A stretch of DNA of 64,000 nucleotides. It comes from Mariannaea sp. PMI_226. Taxonomy: Eukaryota; Ascomycota; Sordariomycetes; Hypocreales; Nectriaceae. Below are positions 34,355-46,054 of the stretch, piece after piece. The notes under the pieces were generated by a model. It was given only the letters and a program-made list of their open reading frames with translations. It did no database searches and was not told the DNA's origin. The DNA lies in contig JANFOG010000004.1 of the NCBI GenBank assembly GCA_024336345.1, positions 2,728,001-2,792,000 of the forward strand, written 5' to 3'. Position 1 is the stretch's first letter, and every line of letters begins with the position of its first letter. Both the position numbers and the translations under genes were made by a program.

Positions 34355-35635
34355 GTTTACCACCGGTTTTTTTCAGTGTTTTGTGTCTGCGTGTAAGCGC
34401 AATGCTGGGCTGCGTTATTTCGTCTCCCCTCCGTGCTCGTCGCTCATCAGTGTTCCGGTACCGTGCCGCCGTCTCCGGCTCCGGTTCCGGCTCCGAATGC
34501 GTCTCCACGGCGCGGAAGTGGCGGGGAATATTAAAGGCACACAGCGCCTCCAGGGCCCGAGTGTGTGGTGGGTGGGAGGAGAGAAATCGGAGAGGGCTGA
34601 AATGAGGTGCAGTGTTTGGATGTTTTTGTCTGCCTCTCCCTCCCGCTCTCCTCCCCACAACGCATTGCTCCACGTTGTAGTCGAGACTTTGGTCCCGTCA
34701 GTTGAGTGCATTCTGGGTCACGTGACTCAGCCAACCCCGTACAGGCCAGGCAATGCCATCTTCAACTGAAAACATGAAGCATTTAGGCATAAAGAATGTC
34801 CAATGTGAGCACCTCTGTACTTAAATCCAAATTTATTAGTGAGGCATCCCGAACCCAGATTCGCTACGCCGGGCGTCGCGGAACTAGTCAGCATAGCATC
34901 ACGCTCAAGAGCTTGAGGCAGTCATCTCACGTTTGTTGACCGGAAACTACCCTAGACCTGCTGGTCATTTGAGCTCGACAGGAGTTTGGGTTGTCAAATG
35001 TTGTAATTACACACCCTCTAGGCAATAGCAGGTTCTAGATAAACCTAAGCGTTTTGAGCTCGTCTCATCATTTGGGGGAATGATAACATCCGGCATGAAA
35101 TACCTTCCCAGTGTTGTTGCCTGATCCATCGCCATGGGAGGCATTCGCTGCATCGCAAGAATCATAAGCATAGGAACCACACAGCTCTCTACAACCATGG
35201 TCTTATAATGCTCTATGCACACACACTTCATTCACTTGGCTTGTCTTATGATGAATGTCTTTTTTGAATTCTTATAAAGTATTTTTTTGGTTTCAGGATC
35301 ACAAGATCAATCCTTCTATCCAGCTACTGGACATGAAATGACCATTACGAAGTTGAGGCACCATAAGTTCCAACTTTCAACCCTTCCTCTCCCCAGTCTA
35401 TAATCAAATCTCCTCGCCACTGCCAGAAAAAAAGAAAATGAAAATCGCTTTCTCTTGTGCAAATGCTCCCAAGATCTCGCCCCGTATATCAAACGCCAAG
35501 AAGCGGAGCCGCATATGTCCCCATCTATACCAAAATATACATGTCAGTCCCTTATAGGGCGACTCGTAAATACCGTTGCATCTATGTAATCCCATCAATA
35601 AGCCCCCTCATGTTGTGCTCCCAGCACATTTGCCT
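34355..35635. other. Intergenic region
   Basis: GC-rich and proline/arginine-reading frames directly upstream of the mariner-derived gene overlap on both strands and are not convincing. The rest is AT-rich with no gene. Confidence 0.45.
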
Positions 35636-37834
35636 CTAGGCTTTGCCTGCCTCACGCACTGATATCATGAACCGGTCTTCCGCCCCAACCTCTCCCACAG
35701 GTCGTGCGGATGGCACATTGGCATTTCGTTCTGACAGCACAGCTCCGATTTCATCCGGGGTCTTGGCCCCCAGCAATGCCATTTCGCGATTCATAAGGAG
35801 TGCAACAGCAGCTCGAACAAGGAGGCCATCTCCTTCAAATACGTAGACATCCCATAGCCTCGCTGCCTCGTCGATGGCTAGATGGCTGGTGAACATACTC
35901 GTAAAAATCTCGCTGAGGTGGAATTCCAATTTCGCGGCATCAACACTCCTGGTAAGATGTTGTTGTAACGTAGCTGATTTGGCAGCCAGCGTTTGCATGA
36001 CAAGGTTACAGGCCGATGATTGCGCCCCCGCGTCTGCTGCGTAAAATGACAAGGGGAGTGACCGATTGAGGAGATTACATAGCGAGATGAATGCTGCTGC
36101 TGCGTTCGGCAGATTTAGGAGAAGTAATGCAGCAATAGTCTAATGTAGCGTTAGTTCACAAGGCGCTCCTGTATGACAGATGTGTTCTACACTTACGTTG
36201 CAGCCTGGCACATAGCCAATGTCACTGCGGTACATGGCGTATGCGCTGAGCACGTCAACCAAGCTTTGGTGCAACGGTCCGCCAACTTCGAAGATGCGCA
36301 GGTCGTTCCATGTTCTATCAGCCGCATCTCTACGGATGTCCTTGAACCACCTGGCTCTGCGGGCGTCATCGGCATCGGCCTTGTCGTCATTGACCCGAGC
36401 TTCCACCTCTCTCGCTCTTGCGAGTGCTGCCTCGAATGAACCTTCGCTGAGCCCTAACTCGTTCCCAATCGCCCGGGACCACACCATACCTCGGCTGCGG
36501 GGAGCAACGCCTTTCCACCACAACTCTCTCGTTCTACGCTCTCGGATGGCCTCGTTCCAACGAGGGATAACTTCCTTCTCCCAAACCTGCATCAGGCTAT
36601 CAACAGTGGCGTCTCGTCCCTCAACCTTTGCTTTTCGTGAAGCCTCTCGGCGTTCTTCAGCTTTGGCACTTGCTGCCATCATCTTCTGGTATTCCTTTAG
36701 ATGCCGCCGTTCCTCCGCGGGATCTTTGGGTGGCAACCAAGATGGTCGAGTACGGCTCAAAACTGCCTCCTTCTCCTTGGAAATCGGGAGAGGATCGATC
36801 ATGATGTTGGTACGTCGGAGAGGCGGAAGTTCAGGAGTCGACTTGACTCTTTGCTTCTTGTCGTAGGAATTGTCCAGTGATCGTCGACGACTGGTATTCC
36901 ACGTATTTGGGCGGGCACTATTTTTTTGCTTGGCCTCCTGCTCCTCAATTTCACCAGCATGCTCTTCCAGCTTCTCTGTGAGGGCCTTGGCCTCAGCATT
37001 GAGTTCTGATAGAGCAGCATTCCAGCTATGTGCGCGAGGTTTCAGAGGGCTTCTTGGGACACCATCAGTCTTCCACGAGGGAGATCGAAGGGAGCCCTGG
37101 GCTTGAGCAACAGGGGGTGTGCCATTGCCAACGCTTCGTACACGCTCCTTCGGAGCTCGGGTGGGAGAAGGGGAAGGCGAGACGGAGCTTGCTCTGCTGG
37201 GAGAACGCTCCTCCGGAGGTCTAGGAGAGATGGGAACGTTGTCTAGAACCAAGCCTTCGGGAATATCGTCGCCATCGTCTTCATCACACTCTCGCTCAAG
37301 ATCGGTCAACGACTTGCGATCGCGGATGGTCTGCCAGCTACCCCTTCGCGGCTTAGGCGGAAAGCTTGGGTCTCTGGGATTAAGCGAAAATCCAGGGCTT
37401 GGGCTGCGATGTCGTCGAGAAAAGGGGAGGGAGCCTGAAGAGGGACTCGTCAGGCGTTTCGGGCGAGTAGCAAGCGAAGGCTCGGACAGAGCACTGAGAT
37501 TGGTGCTCCGAGGGTTGGAAGTATAGACGTTTGTCTGCAGAGTCGGATAAGGAGGACGAGCTTTGGAGGCGGTTCGGCCGGCGGCGAGGGTTCGACCTGG
37601 TTGAGCCTTAACGGGCAAGGAGCGGATGCCGACCTCAGAAGGGTTCTTGAGAGTCACGGTGACATTGTCGTCATCTAAGCCAATGTCTTCGAAGTGGCCG
37701 GTGTCAGCCAAGACGCTACCGTCATCGCTACTAAAGGACTGGAAGGACGAGGATTTTGAGCTCTTGGAAGCTGTCATCCCTGGAGGGGATTCTGGGCTGG
37801 ATAGGAAACTATCACTGTCGTGAGAACGAATCAT
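35636..37834 (-). CDS. TBC-domain protein (putative Rab GTPase-activating protein)
   Basis: Two exons, 37834-36197 and 36139-35636, with a 57-nt intron (GTAAGT...CATTAG); 713 aa. TBC proteins stimulate GTP hydrolysis by Rab GTPases in membrane traffic. The first 350 residues are Ser/Pro/Arg-rich and disordered-looking, followed by a charged coiled-coil-like region (about 375-450, KEYQKMMAASAKAEERREASRKAK). The TBC domain begins near LWWKGVAPRSRGMVWSRAIG. FKDIRRDAADRTW corresponds to the IxxDxxRT arginine-finger motif but has one extra residue. The second motif, normally YxQG with a catalytic Gln, reads YVPGCN across the splice, so the Gln finger is replaced. The C-terminal half includes the expected WDVYVFEGDGLLVRAAVALL. 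Catalytic competence is therefore uncertain. Confidence 0.85.
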
Positions 37835-38463
37835 TGTCGCATGGCCGGAGGGTCAAGGCGACGGGAGAGAAGACAGGAAAACGCCGACTCGTTAGGATGG
37901 ATTAATTTGAGGTTGTTTGTGGTTCGGGCTGTTGTCGAGAGCAGGTGTTTGAGTTAGAGGCAACAGTGTCGCCTGTGTTCTTCTTTCTCTTTTCTTTTTG
38001 TTCGATTGAATGTCTGCAGGCGGTGTCGGGACCGGTGTATTGTTCCTGGGCTGAATCTCAGGGCTGATGAAGGAGTCGTTTCAAAGATAACCAGGGTGTT
38101 GAGTCGGGTCCAGAATTAGTTCAGGGAGTGGATGAGTTCCCTAATAGGAATGTAACTGAAGCGAGATGAACGATGAACTGCTTGGGGTTCAAGCAAAATC
38201 AAGCAACAGTAGTCTGTAATATGGAGTATGAAAGTATGGGGAAGAGGTAAAACGAATGGTCGAGGGAAGAAAATGGAACAACAGAGGCAGACGCCGGGGG
38301 GAATGGGCAAATCGATTAACAATGGAATGGTATCGTGTCTAAGGTGCCGTGTGTCGTGGGTTTTTGTTGGTGCTTACGCTGGCGGTTTCGCTCAAGCGAA
38401 CGAGCGACGAGGAGGCGCAGGGCGAGACAAGCGCCAAATGGGGGATTCAATTAAGAAAATAAA

Positions 38464-38499
38464 GAAGTAAGTAAATAAGTAAATAAATAAATAAATGAA
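38464..38499. repeat. (TAAA/TAAG)n microsatellite
   Basis: About nine tandem four-base units (AAGT, AAAT). Confidence 0.8.
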
Positions 38500-38698
38500 T
38501 ATACGGTTGAACAGCAGGGGATGAATAGGATGGAGAAGTGAGCGAGAGACGAAGACGAGAAGCCCTAGGAAGTAAGATAGCGAGAGAGTCTGGACATCTC
38601 AGGAACGACAGCAGGGAAGGCAGGTAACGAAAAAAGAATGAAGTAACAATGACGGACAAGTTGGTATTATTATTACAGCAAAGTAATTATGGAGTACG

Positions 38699-38768
38699 GA
38701 GCACGGGGGGAAGCAGAGGAGAGGAGAGGAGTGGAGAGGAGAGAGGGAAAAAGCAAGGAAGAGACAAA
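38699..38768. repeat. Purine-rich tract with GGAGA repeats
   Basis: About 70 bp that are almost all A or G on the plus strand, with repeated GAGGAGAG units; few interruptions. Confidence 0.7.
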
Positions 38769-40098
38769 ACCGGCAGAATTAGTACGTCAAGGTCGGCCAC
38801 TGCAGAATGAATGACGAACGATCTGATCACTGTCTAATCTGAACCGGGCTCCTAATTTAGGATACAGACCCGTTCTATGGCAGTCTGCAGTGCCAAGTTG
38901 CCTGTCAGTGATCAAGGAGGGCGCCCAGTTAAATCATATAGAAGCCAAATTGGCGTCTTGCAGGTACTGTACATGGTACATACAGCAGCTGCCTGCGCGG
39001 TCTTGGGCCAATTGTGCAGCAGTATTGAGCCGGGGTACATGCAAGGTACAGGCGCCTGGACCACTGATGGGGCCTTGGAAGGGGCCCAATGGGTGGAGTC
39101 CCCTTGTTGATGGGAGGTATCTCAGTGTACCCGCGGCGTACCTTGCCGGCGATGAGGCGACCCCAAACACATCCGTCTGAACGTGTCATCTAAAGCATGA
39201 AGGATCCATGGATGAGGGTTTGGGCATCCGCAATTGGGGGGGAGGGAGGGGAGAGCGATCCCCAAAGAGGCATCGCTGCTGATACCAACTGAACCATTGC
39301 AGACGGGGAGGCGCACAACGCCAGGGCAGCGCAGGTACCTAAGTTGAGATACCTATTTTGCAGGATCTTCTTGCGGTGTGGTGTAACTTGGTACCTTGCA
39401 GCGGTGCAAATGCGGGTGAGAAACATGCCCCGTCGAGTTCCCTGCAACCGGCAGGTCAGGTCAGGTCAGGTCTGCTGGTCTGGTCTCATCACCTTCACTG
39501 TGTCGAGAAAGAAAAAAAAACACGCACACGGGTCTACATACAGTATTTCTTGTCCAGCAACATTGGCTGTAGCGGTTCATGCATTTCAGCATGGATAACA
39601 TCGTTGTGGGTGTGTGTGTGCGCGTGCGTGACTAATCCCAAACGACCCCTTGCGGGTGGCAATCTCGGTCGCATGTGTGCGGGCTAATAAGCCGCAACGA
39701 CCAGTCATGTCTTGACAAGGCCATGATACAACCATAGCTTCTCTAAATATCTCACGTCGTTTTCTGAGCAGTCCTCCTATTTGTATACCAAATAATTGTT
39801 TTTATAGTGTTAATTATCCCGTGCGTACGCATTGCACCACCGCACCATGGTCTACGGGATATCTGCCGTAAAGTGAGGAGCTGCGCTTGTCTCACATTCA
39901 ATCACCGAGTCTTTGCCACCTTCGTATCCTCCCTTGGCCATTTTCGAATCTCTTTCTCTCTCTGACGTTCCCCTTCATGCCGCGTTGGTCCTGGAGCAAG
40001 CGCAGCTCAACATGGAGCAATGTACAGTACTAAATAATTACACAATGTTCCCCTTCCGTGTCGGGCCATGTTCCGAAAGCGGATAGGAATCCAATATA

Positions 40099-43026
40099 TT
40101 ATCGACCCAAACTGGTGCCAACTCCCCGGAGCCTTTGCTTCTTATCGCTCTCCTGTATCTTGGCGATGAGCTTATCACCGTCCACTGATGACTCGGATGA
40201 TGAGCTGTCCTCGTCTGTTTCGCCAACGCCGAAAAGCCTGAATGCATCCACTCCCACTGGCTGCTTTGCTTTCGCTTTGCGCGCTCGTTCAATTGCAAGT
40301 TGCGTCTGGACCTGTCTCTCATTCCTCATGCTCTCATGAACAACCATTTCCAGCGCCTTCTTGTGTGCAGAGAAGAGAGGCACAGATGATCCCATATACT
40401 TGGAGAATCTCTTGGATAGATTGTACCAAAAGTTGCCGTACTGTCTGTCGCTCTGAATCCCCCGATTCGTGAGTTCTGCTTGCATAACCTGGGCCGCTCG
40501 CCTAGGAAGTAGAGGTGTGCTCCAGTCTGGCTTGAATGAGGCCTGGGCTACCGCCTGGTTTTGAATCTCAGCTGCAAACTTCTCCTCAAACCAGGTAGCT
40601 GTGGATTTGATCGCGTGCTCAGAAACGCCATCCCGGATGACTGCTGGCATGAATTCTCGTGGCTCTATTGTAGAAGTACCAATAGACCTTGGCCCGCCCT
40701 TTTGCCTCTCCACTTTGCCCCCCAACCCCTTCGTGCTGGCATATTGAGGACTCATCCGTCTTTGGGGCAATTTAGTAAGCTTGGTGTTTACTTTTTTATT
40801 TTTCGCTGTGCCCGGAAGATCCCTTTGTGCATCCCCAATAGTTTTGGTGTCCGTCGACCGGGATGCCTTGGCATTCTGCTTGCTGTGCTGAATTCTTTCA
40901 ATTGGCGAAGACGCTACCTCTCGAGAAGGAGGAGAAGAGAACCTTACATTCCGTTTAATCCCTTTATTGGAAAGTGAATTTGCGAATTTCAGGATGCCTT
41001 TCAAACCACTCGTCAGATTATCCTGGCAAGGCTCGAATAGCTCATGTTGCGTGCATTGAACACCACGCTTGGTGTTTGAAGGTGTGAGAGGGAGTCTGGG
41101 CTGCGATTGATCTGTCACTGATCGATTGTTGCTTATCAAGATTGGACCAGTCTTTTGATTGATGACCGATGCCACACCCCGTCTAGGACGCTCAGCAGGT
41201 ACCTTAGGACTGCCTCTAGAGTGGCGTGAAAAATTAGAAACACTCTTAAAACTCTCACGGGAAGTGTGAAGTTGGGAAGAAGGCGGCGGCAATGATGCAA
41301 GTTCATCTTCAGCCTCCGAGTCGTCAATGGAACCATCGTAATTCACTGGCAACCGCACATCATAGCAGGAGCCCTGCTCAGCCTTGATTATTGGCGAGTC
41401 AGGTTCGCTTTCATCCCAAGAATCGTTCAAGCCATGTGCCTCTTGTTCACTTAGTTCTGGGGACCTTTCCAATTTGAGAAACTGTTCTCGCTTAATTGGA
41501 ATGTATTCAGAAGAGCATTGTTGGGAACTGCCAACGCCTGGCGACCGTCGCTTTCGAGTATCGCTGGATCTTTGGAGGGAAGGCCTTAGTTTATAAGATG
41601 AGGAGCCAATATCTCTAGCAACTTCCTTGTTTCTGGTCACTGCATGCTGGAATGTAACAGACTGGGTTCTCTGCTCAGAATTACCGCTCTTCAGCGGCGA
41701 AGGGGCTATGGATCGTGCAACTTCATCCTGATCAAGTACGTTCGAAGAGGTGTCCGAATCTTCAGATGAAGAATCTTGAGTCAGGTCTATCATGAGGGAT
41801 TCTTTGGTCGGACTGTGTAATACGAGAGGTCGAGACTTAGACAGCATAGTTTGTGATGCGATAGTGTGTGACGAGCTCGGGGGCCGGCGTTGTTTGGTAA
41901 CAGGCCCGGTTTGCTTTTGGCAGTGTTCACTTTTCGTACCGCTGTCAACATGGGCCGGTTTGTTGGACAAGGTTGACTTTTGAGGGGTGCGAACAATCTT
42001 CAGGATCTCACAGTCGCTGTCATGTACTTCACTGGCTGCTTGGCCAGTGGCAGCAATTGCTACTTTCTTCCCACGTTGTTTTTTCTTGTCAATGATGCTG
42101 CCTGGCTGGCTTTGACAGCGTTTTCTAGATAACTCTTGCTTCTTTTCGATGATGCCGTCAGAGTCATCGGCATTGTCACTCTGTGGCGTTGCGAGCCGGA
42201 GCAGTCCCGTCATGGGAGATGTTGGATTAGAACGGTCCCCGATATTTCGAGGAATAGATGCAGCACGCACTCGAGTGGATTCCGGTTGCTGTAGAGGTCT
42301 AATGGCGCGAGGGGTGAGGGACGTTGCTCGATGCTTAGCTGTTCCCGAGGGCCTAAGCTCTTCTGGTAGCTTGAACTTCATTTGAGGCTTGGATTTCGTC
42401 CCAGAAACGGTCCCATTCAACTTGACTCGTTTTTCTGGTCGACCCTTTAGAGGGGGTGTCGTGTTCACTGGCTTTCTCTTCTTACTGACAGAGTGCGGGA
42501 TTCTCTCATTCTCGCTTTCTGAGCATTCCGCTGACGAAATATCGATCGGCGCAAAGGGTGAGCTACCTGGAGCGTGTGAGGTAGACTTGCTTGGCGTAAA
42601 CTTGCTTGGCGTTTTTCGGACAGGAGTGCGTGGAGTTGGAGTACGCCATGATCTCCCGCGACTCGTGGACTTGGGTGTCTCTGGGACTTTCTCACCACGC
42701 TGACCCAAGTCTTCGTTCAAGACACAGCTTTGAGAAGTCAGCCTTGGTGACGGTGGTGTTGAAGGAATAGAGACGGAATCAGCAGCGAACGGTGATTTCA
42801 AGCTATTCCGAGCTGGCTTGGTCGCTGACTGGCTGGGTGCCTGACGAGACACCTTTTTAGAGGGCGTGGTTGCGCTTAGTGCATCACCTTTGTGAAATAT
42901 ATTTGCTACATCAACCTGACTATCTCTCTTCTGGCGTTTCTCATGGTTGGCCGAGAAACTCGACCGAGAATGCCTGGCGGTTGGAGACTTGGGAACCAGT
43001 AAATCGGTGATCTTGAGTTGACCCAT
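40099..43026 (-). CDS. Hypothetical Ser/Pro/Arg-rich protein with PCNA-box-like N-terminus
   Basis: Single exon, 975 aa. No family is recognised. The protein opens with MGQLKITDLLVPKSP, which resembles the PCNA-interaction box (Q-x-x-I/L/M-x-x-aromatic pair) of replication and repair proteins, except that the two aromatic positions are Leu-Leu. The next 800 residues are disordered-looking and rich in Ser, Pro and basic clusters (KKRKP, RPEKRVK, KKKQRGKK), with SPxx and TP sites such as RTPTPRTP. An acidic stretch LMIDLTQDSSSEDSD (a SUMO-interaction-like IDLT core) lies near residue 420. The last 150 residues (about 820-940) look helical and globular (YGNFWYNLSKRFSKYMG). A nuclear DNA-metabolism role is inference. 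ATG at 43026 is used; the upstream extension starts with TTG. Confidence 0.75.
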   Translation of the reverse strand: MGQLKITDLLVPKSPTARHSRSSFSANHEKRQKRDSQVDVANIFHKGDALSATTPSKKVSRQAPSQSATKPARNSLKSPFAADSVSIPSTPPSPRLTSQSCVLNEDLGQRGEKVPETPKSTSRGRSWRTPTPRTPVRKTPSKFTPSKSTSHAPGSSPFAPIDISSAECSESENERIPHSVSKKRKPVNTTPPLKGRPEKRVKLNGTVSGTKSKPQMKFKLPEELRPSGTAKHRATSLTPRAIRPLQQPESTRVRAASIPRNIGDRSNPTSPMTGLLRLATPQSDNADDSDGIIEKKQELSRKRCQSQPGSIIDKKKQRGKKVAIAATGQAASEVHDSDCEILKIVRTPQKSTLSNKPAHVDSGTKSEHCQKQTGPVTKQRRPPSSSHTIASQTMLSKSRPLVLHSPTKESLMIDLTQDSSSEDSDTSSNVLDQDEVARSIAPSPLKSGNSEQRTQSVTFQHAVTRNKEVARDIGSSSYKLRPSLQRSSDTRKRRSPGVGSSQQCSSEYIPIKREQFLKLERSPELSEQEAHGLNDSWDESEPDSPIIKAEQGSCYDVRLPVNYDGSIDDSEAEDELASLPPPSSQLHTSRESFKSVSNFSRHSRGSPKVPAERPRRGVASVINQKTGPILISNNRSVTDQSQPRLPLTPSNTKRGVQCTQHELFEPCQDNLTSGLKGILKFANSLSNKGIKRNVRFSSPPSREVASSPIERIQHSKQNAKASRSTDTKTIGDAQRDLPGTAKNKKVNTKLTKLPQRRMSPQYASTKGLGGKVERQKGGPRSIGTSTIEPREFMPAVIRDGVSEHAIKSTATWFEEKFAAEIQNQAVAQASFKPDWSTPLLPRRAAQVMQAELTNRGIQSDRQYGNFWYNLSKRFSKYMGSSVPLFSAHKKALEMVVHESMRNERQVQTQLAIERARKAKAKQPVGVDAFRLFGVGETDEDSSSSESSVDGDKLIAKIQESDKKQRLRGVGTSLGR

Positions 43027-44191
43027 CACGAGGAGTGAGGCAGACAAGGGGAAGCGGCTTTGGCCACTGTGAGAAAGGAATTTTTGCCTGGTGTGACTTG
43101 ACCTGGTTCAAGTTGAAAACTTCATACCTAGTCAGTGGTTGCTCTTAGCTTTGTACTTTGAAACCGCGTACCTTTCAAATAGCTACTACACCAGAGTGAT
43201 AGCGAGGACCAGCAAGTGTGCTGGGTTGTTGTTGCAGTTATCTCTTAACTCTTGTGTGTGAGAGAGAAGATGGAAAAAACGTTAGGAAAGGCCAGAATTG
43301 CGAAGGAGATAAAGCATATGTCAAGTTTGCTGGGCGAAATTGTAGATTGATGGGGTGAAGCCAGGTAACGCAGCCTAAGATATGGTAACGTGAGCAACCG
43401 CTCTATGGACCAATGGGAATGGCTACAAATAGCCAACGGGATATCCTGAAACCAACAGACTGGAACGATCGAGATTACAAGGATGCTCATATTTTTCATA
43501 CAAACGCTGTCATCCAAGGAAAAGAGGAATGATACTGGGATGCAGGCGAATGATGAGAGTGCTGGAAGAGGTGAGCTCATCACGTTTCCCTCACGAGCAT
43601 TCCCATTTGACTGTCATACGCGGCAGCCGGTCTGGTACCTCGATCACAGCCTCTCTCAGTTCATATGGGGAAGTGTTCGAAGATCAAAATAAGAACTGGA
43701 TGCAGGGGAATCCTTGGTGGCATATAACCTTTCAACATTGGAGCAGTGCAATCAAACCATTGCCATCTATCTCCCTAAGTGCTGCAGAGGATAGAAATTT
43801 GACAAACCAATAGCGCACATAGTCAGCCTCGAGTATAATTCCTTGCGTCTTATTCTAATTCTGAAGAGAGATATCCGCAAACTTGCAGAAAGTCTGGGGT
43901 TCTCAGGCACTGGCGCACAAAGTGAAGCATTATTTGAGAGGCATGAACAGATGAGGACGATGCGGGGGTTCCAAATAAGCTGGGCCGCATCCCTGTCGAA
44001 ATATTTTCCTGTCAAAGCACAAAAAAAAGGTATCAAAAGTGTGAGCCGCTGGGTCTTTTGCGTATATGGAGCCATTTATCGTGGCCTTAATTTTTTATTT
44101 TATTTAGCATTGCCATGCCCCAGCACATCTATGGTATCATTACAGATCATCATGGTCTATACCTATGCGACTCATCTTCGTCATACCATCT
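43027..44191. other. Intergenic region
   Basis: Upstream of the gene at 40099-43026 and downstream of CCT2. The frame at 43843-44229 (+) overlaps the CCT2 3' end and has no recognisable domain. No gene is supported. Confidence 0.5.
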
Positions 44192-46054
44192 TTACATTCT
44201 CTCTCGTCTACGAGGCGCCGCTCGGATGATGTCGTCGACTCGAAGGAGAAGCTGTGTTAATTGTTAGCGGGAAAAGGAACTCCAAGATTTCAGGGGTTAA
44301 TGGGCTCACCTCGGCCGCCTCGCTAGCTGAGGAGACGACAGCCTTCTTCAGCTTGTAGCTCTCAATCACACCAAGGTCCCGCATGTCAGCGATGCCGCCG
44401 CCAGGGGTGAACAAGTCCAGACCGTACGTGGTGAGACCGTCATAAATGGCCTTTCGCAGCCGGGATACAAGGTCGCCAGAGTCTAGACCAGCATTGTCGG
44501 CCAGAATAGTGGGCAGTTGGCGCAGAGCGATGGCGAAGCTGGTCACAGCCATCTGTCGCTTGCCCTCGACGCGGGTGCCAGCAGCCTCCACGGCTTTAGC
44601 CATAAGCATCTCAGCACATCCGCCGCCGAGCGTAGTTCGGGGCTCCTTGACTGTCTGGGATAGAACAGCTAGGGCATCGTGCAAGCTTCGCTCCGCCTCG
44701 TCCAGAAGCTGTTCTGTGGCACCTCGCAACACAATCGTGCAGGCCTCACCACCAGAGACTCCAGAAAACTTGATAAGGGTATCCTCACCAATGATCACCT
44801 CCTCGATCAGGTCGCAGTGGCCCAACTTAATTTGTTCAGGGTGGTCAAATGTTGAGGCAATCTCTCCACCGGTGACCAAGGACAAACGCTCAATACCATC
44901 AAAGTCTGCATGCTCGATGGACATGATACCAGCATCGGTGAACAGTTGCTCCGGCCAGTTGTAGATGAGCTGTCGGTTGATGAAACAGTTGATGCCATGG
45001 GCCTTGATTTTCTCCACCTTGGCCTTCATCTTCTCTTTTTCTGCCTTCTCCAAGTCGGCGAGCTTGGCTGTTGAAGTGACCTTCACCCGAGCGCCGAAAA
45101 TCTTCACTTTATCGGTGTCCATGGACGTGTTGGCAACTAGAATCTTGGCATTCTCCAGTCGCTTGGGCTGGTTAACACCAATCTTCTTATCCAGGATGAA
45201 ACCCTCATCGAGATAGGAGTCGCTGAGCTTGCCACCGGCCTTCTTGATGATCTGAATATGGCTGAGATCTGAAGACTTTAATCGTAAAACAGCATCGACG
45301 GCGAGCTCAGCAAACTGGTCACGATCCTGAGCCAGGACCTTTGAGCTAAGGGTTGTTCGGGCAATGGCGAGAAGGTCTTTTCGGAAAGCCTCGGGGTTCT
45401 TGCTGTGGTCAACTGCTGATTCCTCCAGTGCCTTCAGGGCAGCTTGACTAGCTATTCTGTAACCCTCGATAATGGTCTGGGGGTGGATCTTCTTATCAAC
45501 CAGCTTCTCGGCCTCTCGCAGGAGCTCGGCGGCCAGCACGGCCACGGAGGTGGTACCGTCACCAACTTCGTCGTCTTGAACTTTGGAAATGTTCACCAAC
45601 ACCTTGGCGGCCGCATTATCGAGGGCAATCGACTTGAGGATAGTGGCACCGTCATTCGTCACCATAATTTCGGCGGTTGAGCTGAATCATTGTTAGCATG
45701 GCTTTTAAGAGGGGAAAATGGGAGGGAAGAAAAAAGGGGGTAGAAGGGGGGAGTAGGGGGCCCGATGTCCCATGACAGAGCAGTTGCGGTCAAGTACATA
45801 CGCTGACTGGAGGATCTTGTCCATACCCTTAGGTCCTAGAGTACTCTTGACAAGATCACCCACGGCGATAGCACCAACGAAGGCGGCGAGACGGGCATTC
45901 TCACCCTTCTCTTCGGTGGTGCCCTCCTCGAAAATCTGGGTGGGCATGAAAGACTGGCGGGGTGGAAGGTGACAGAAAGTGTTAGCTAGGCAACTCGATT
46001 ACAGAAAAAAATACAAAACATGTCAGTTCTGTTAATTCTGAAGGAACATACCAT
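44192..46054 (-). CDS. CCT2: T-complex chaperonin subunit beta (CCT2/TCP-1 beta)
   Basis: Four exons: 46054-46052 (the ATG alone), 45953-45802, 45681-44310 and 44251-44192; 528 aa. It is one of eight subunits of the cytosolic TRiC/CCT ring that folds actin, tubulin and other proteins using ATP. Visible group II chaperonin motifs are [40 protein letters not shown] (with the nucleotide-binding GDGTT), and the beta-subunit blocks [20 protein letters not shown] and [17 protein letters not shown]. Splicing gives the expected N-terminus [12 protein letters not shown] and the C-terminus EAAELLLRVDD ending in PRRRERM. The length equals that of known CCT2 proteins. It is divergently arranged with eIF3b and shares a 510-bp spacer. 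Confidence 0.95.

Larger units (their letters stand above)
37835..40098. other. Intergenic region with purine-rich and A-rich repeats
   Basis: The first 650 bp are probably the leader and promoter of the TBC gene. A TAAA-type microsatellite lies at 38464-38499, a purine tract at 38699-38768, a GGTCA pentamer repeat near 39451-39470 and a GT-rich run at 39605-39630. No gene is seen. Confidence 0.5.

Noticed and set aside
34830..34925. Another B-box-like GGTTCGGGATG on the minus strand
   Set aside because: No A-box at the proper distance and no acceptor stem pairing.
43843..44229. 128-codon plus-strand frame overlapping the CCT2 3' end
   Set aside because: It runs into the terminal CCT2 exon on the other strand and has no recognisable domain.
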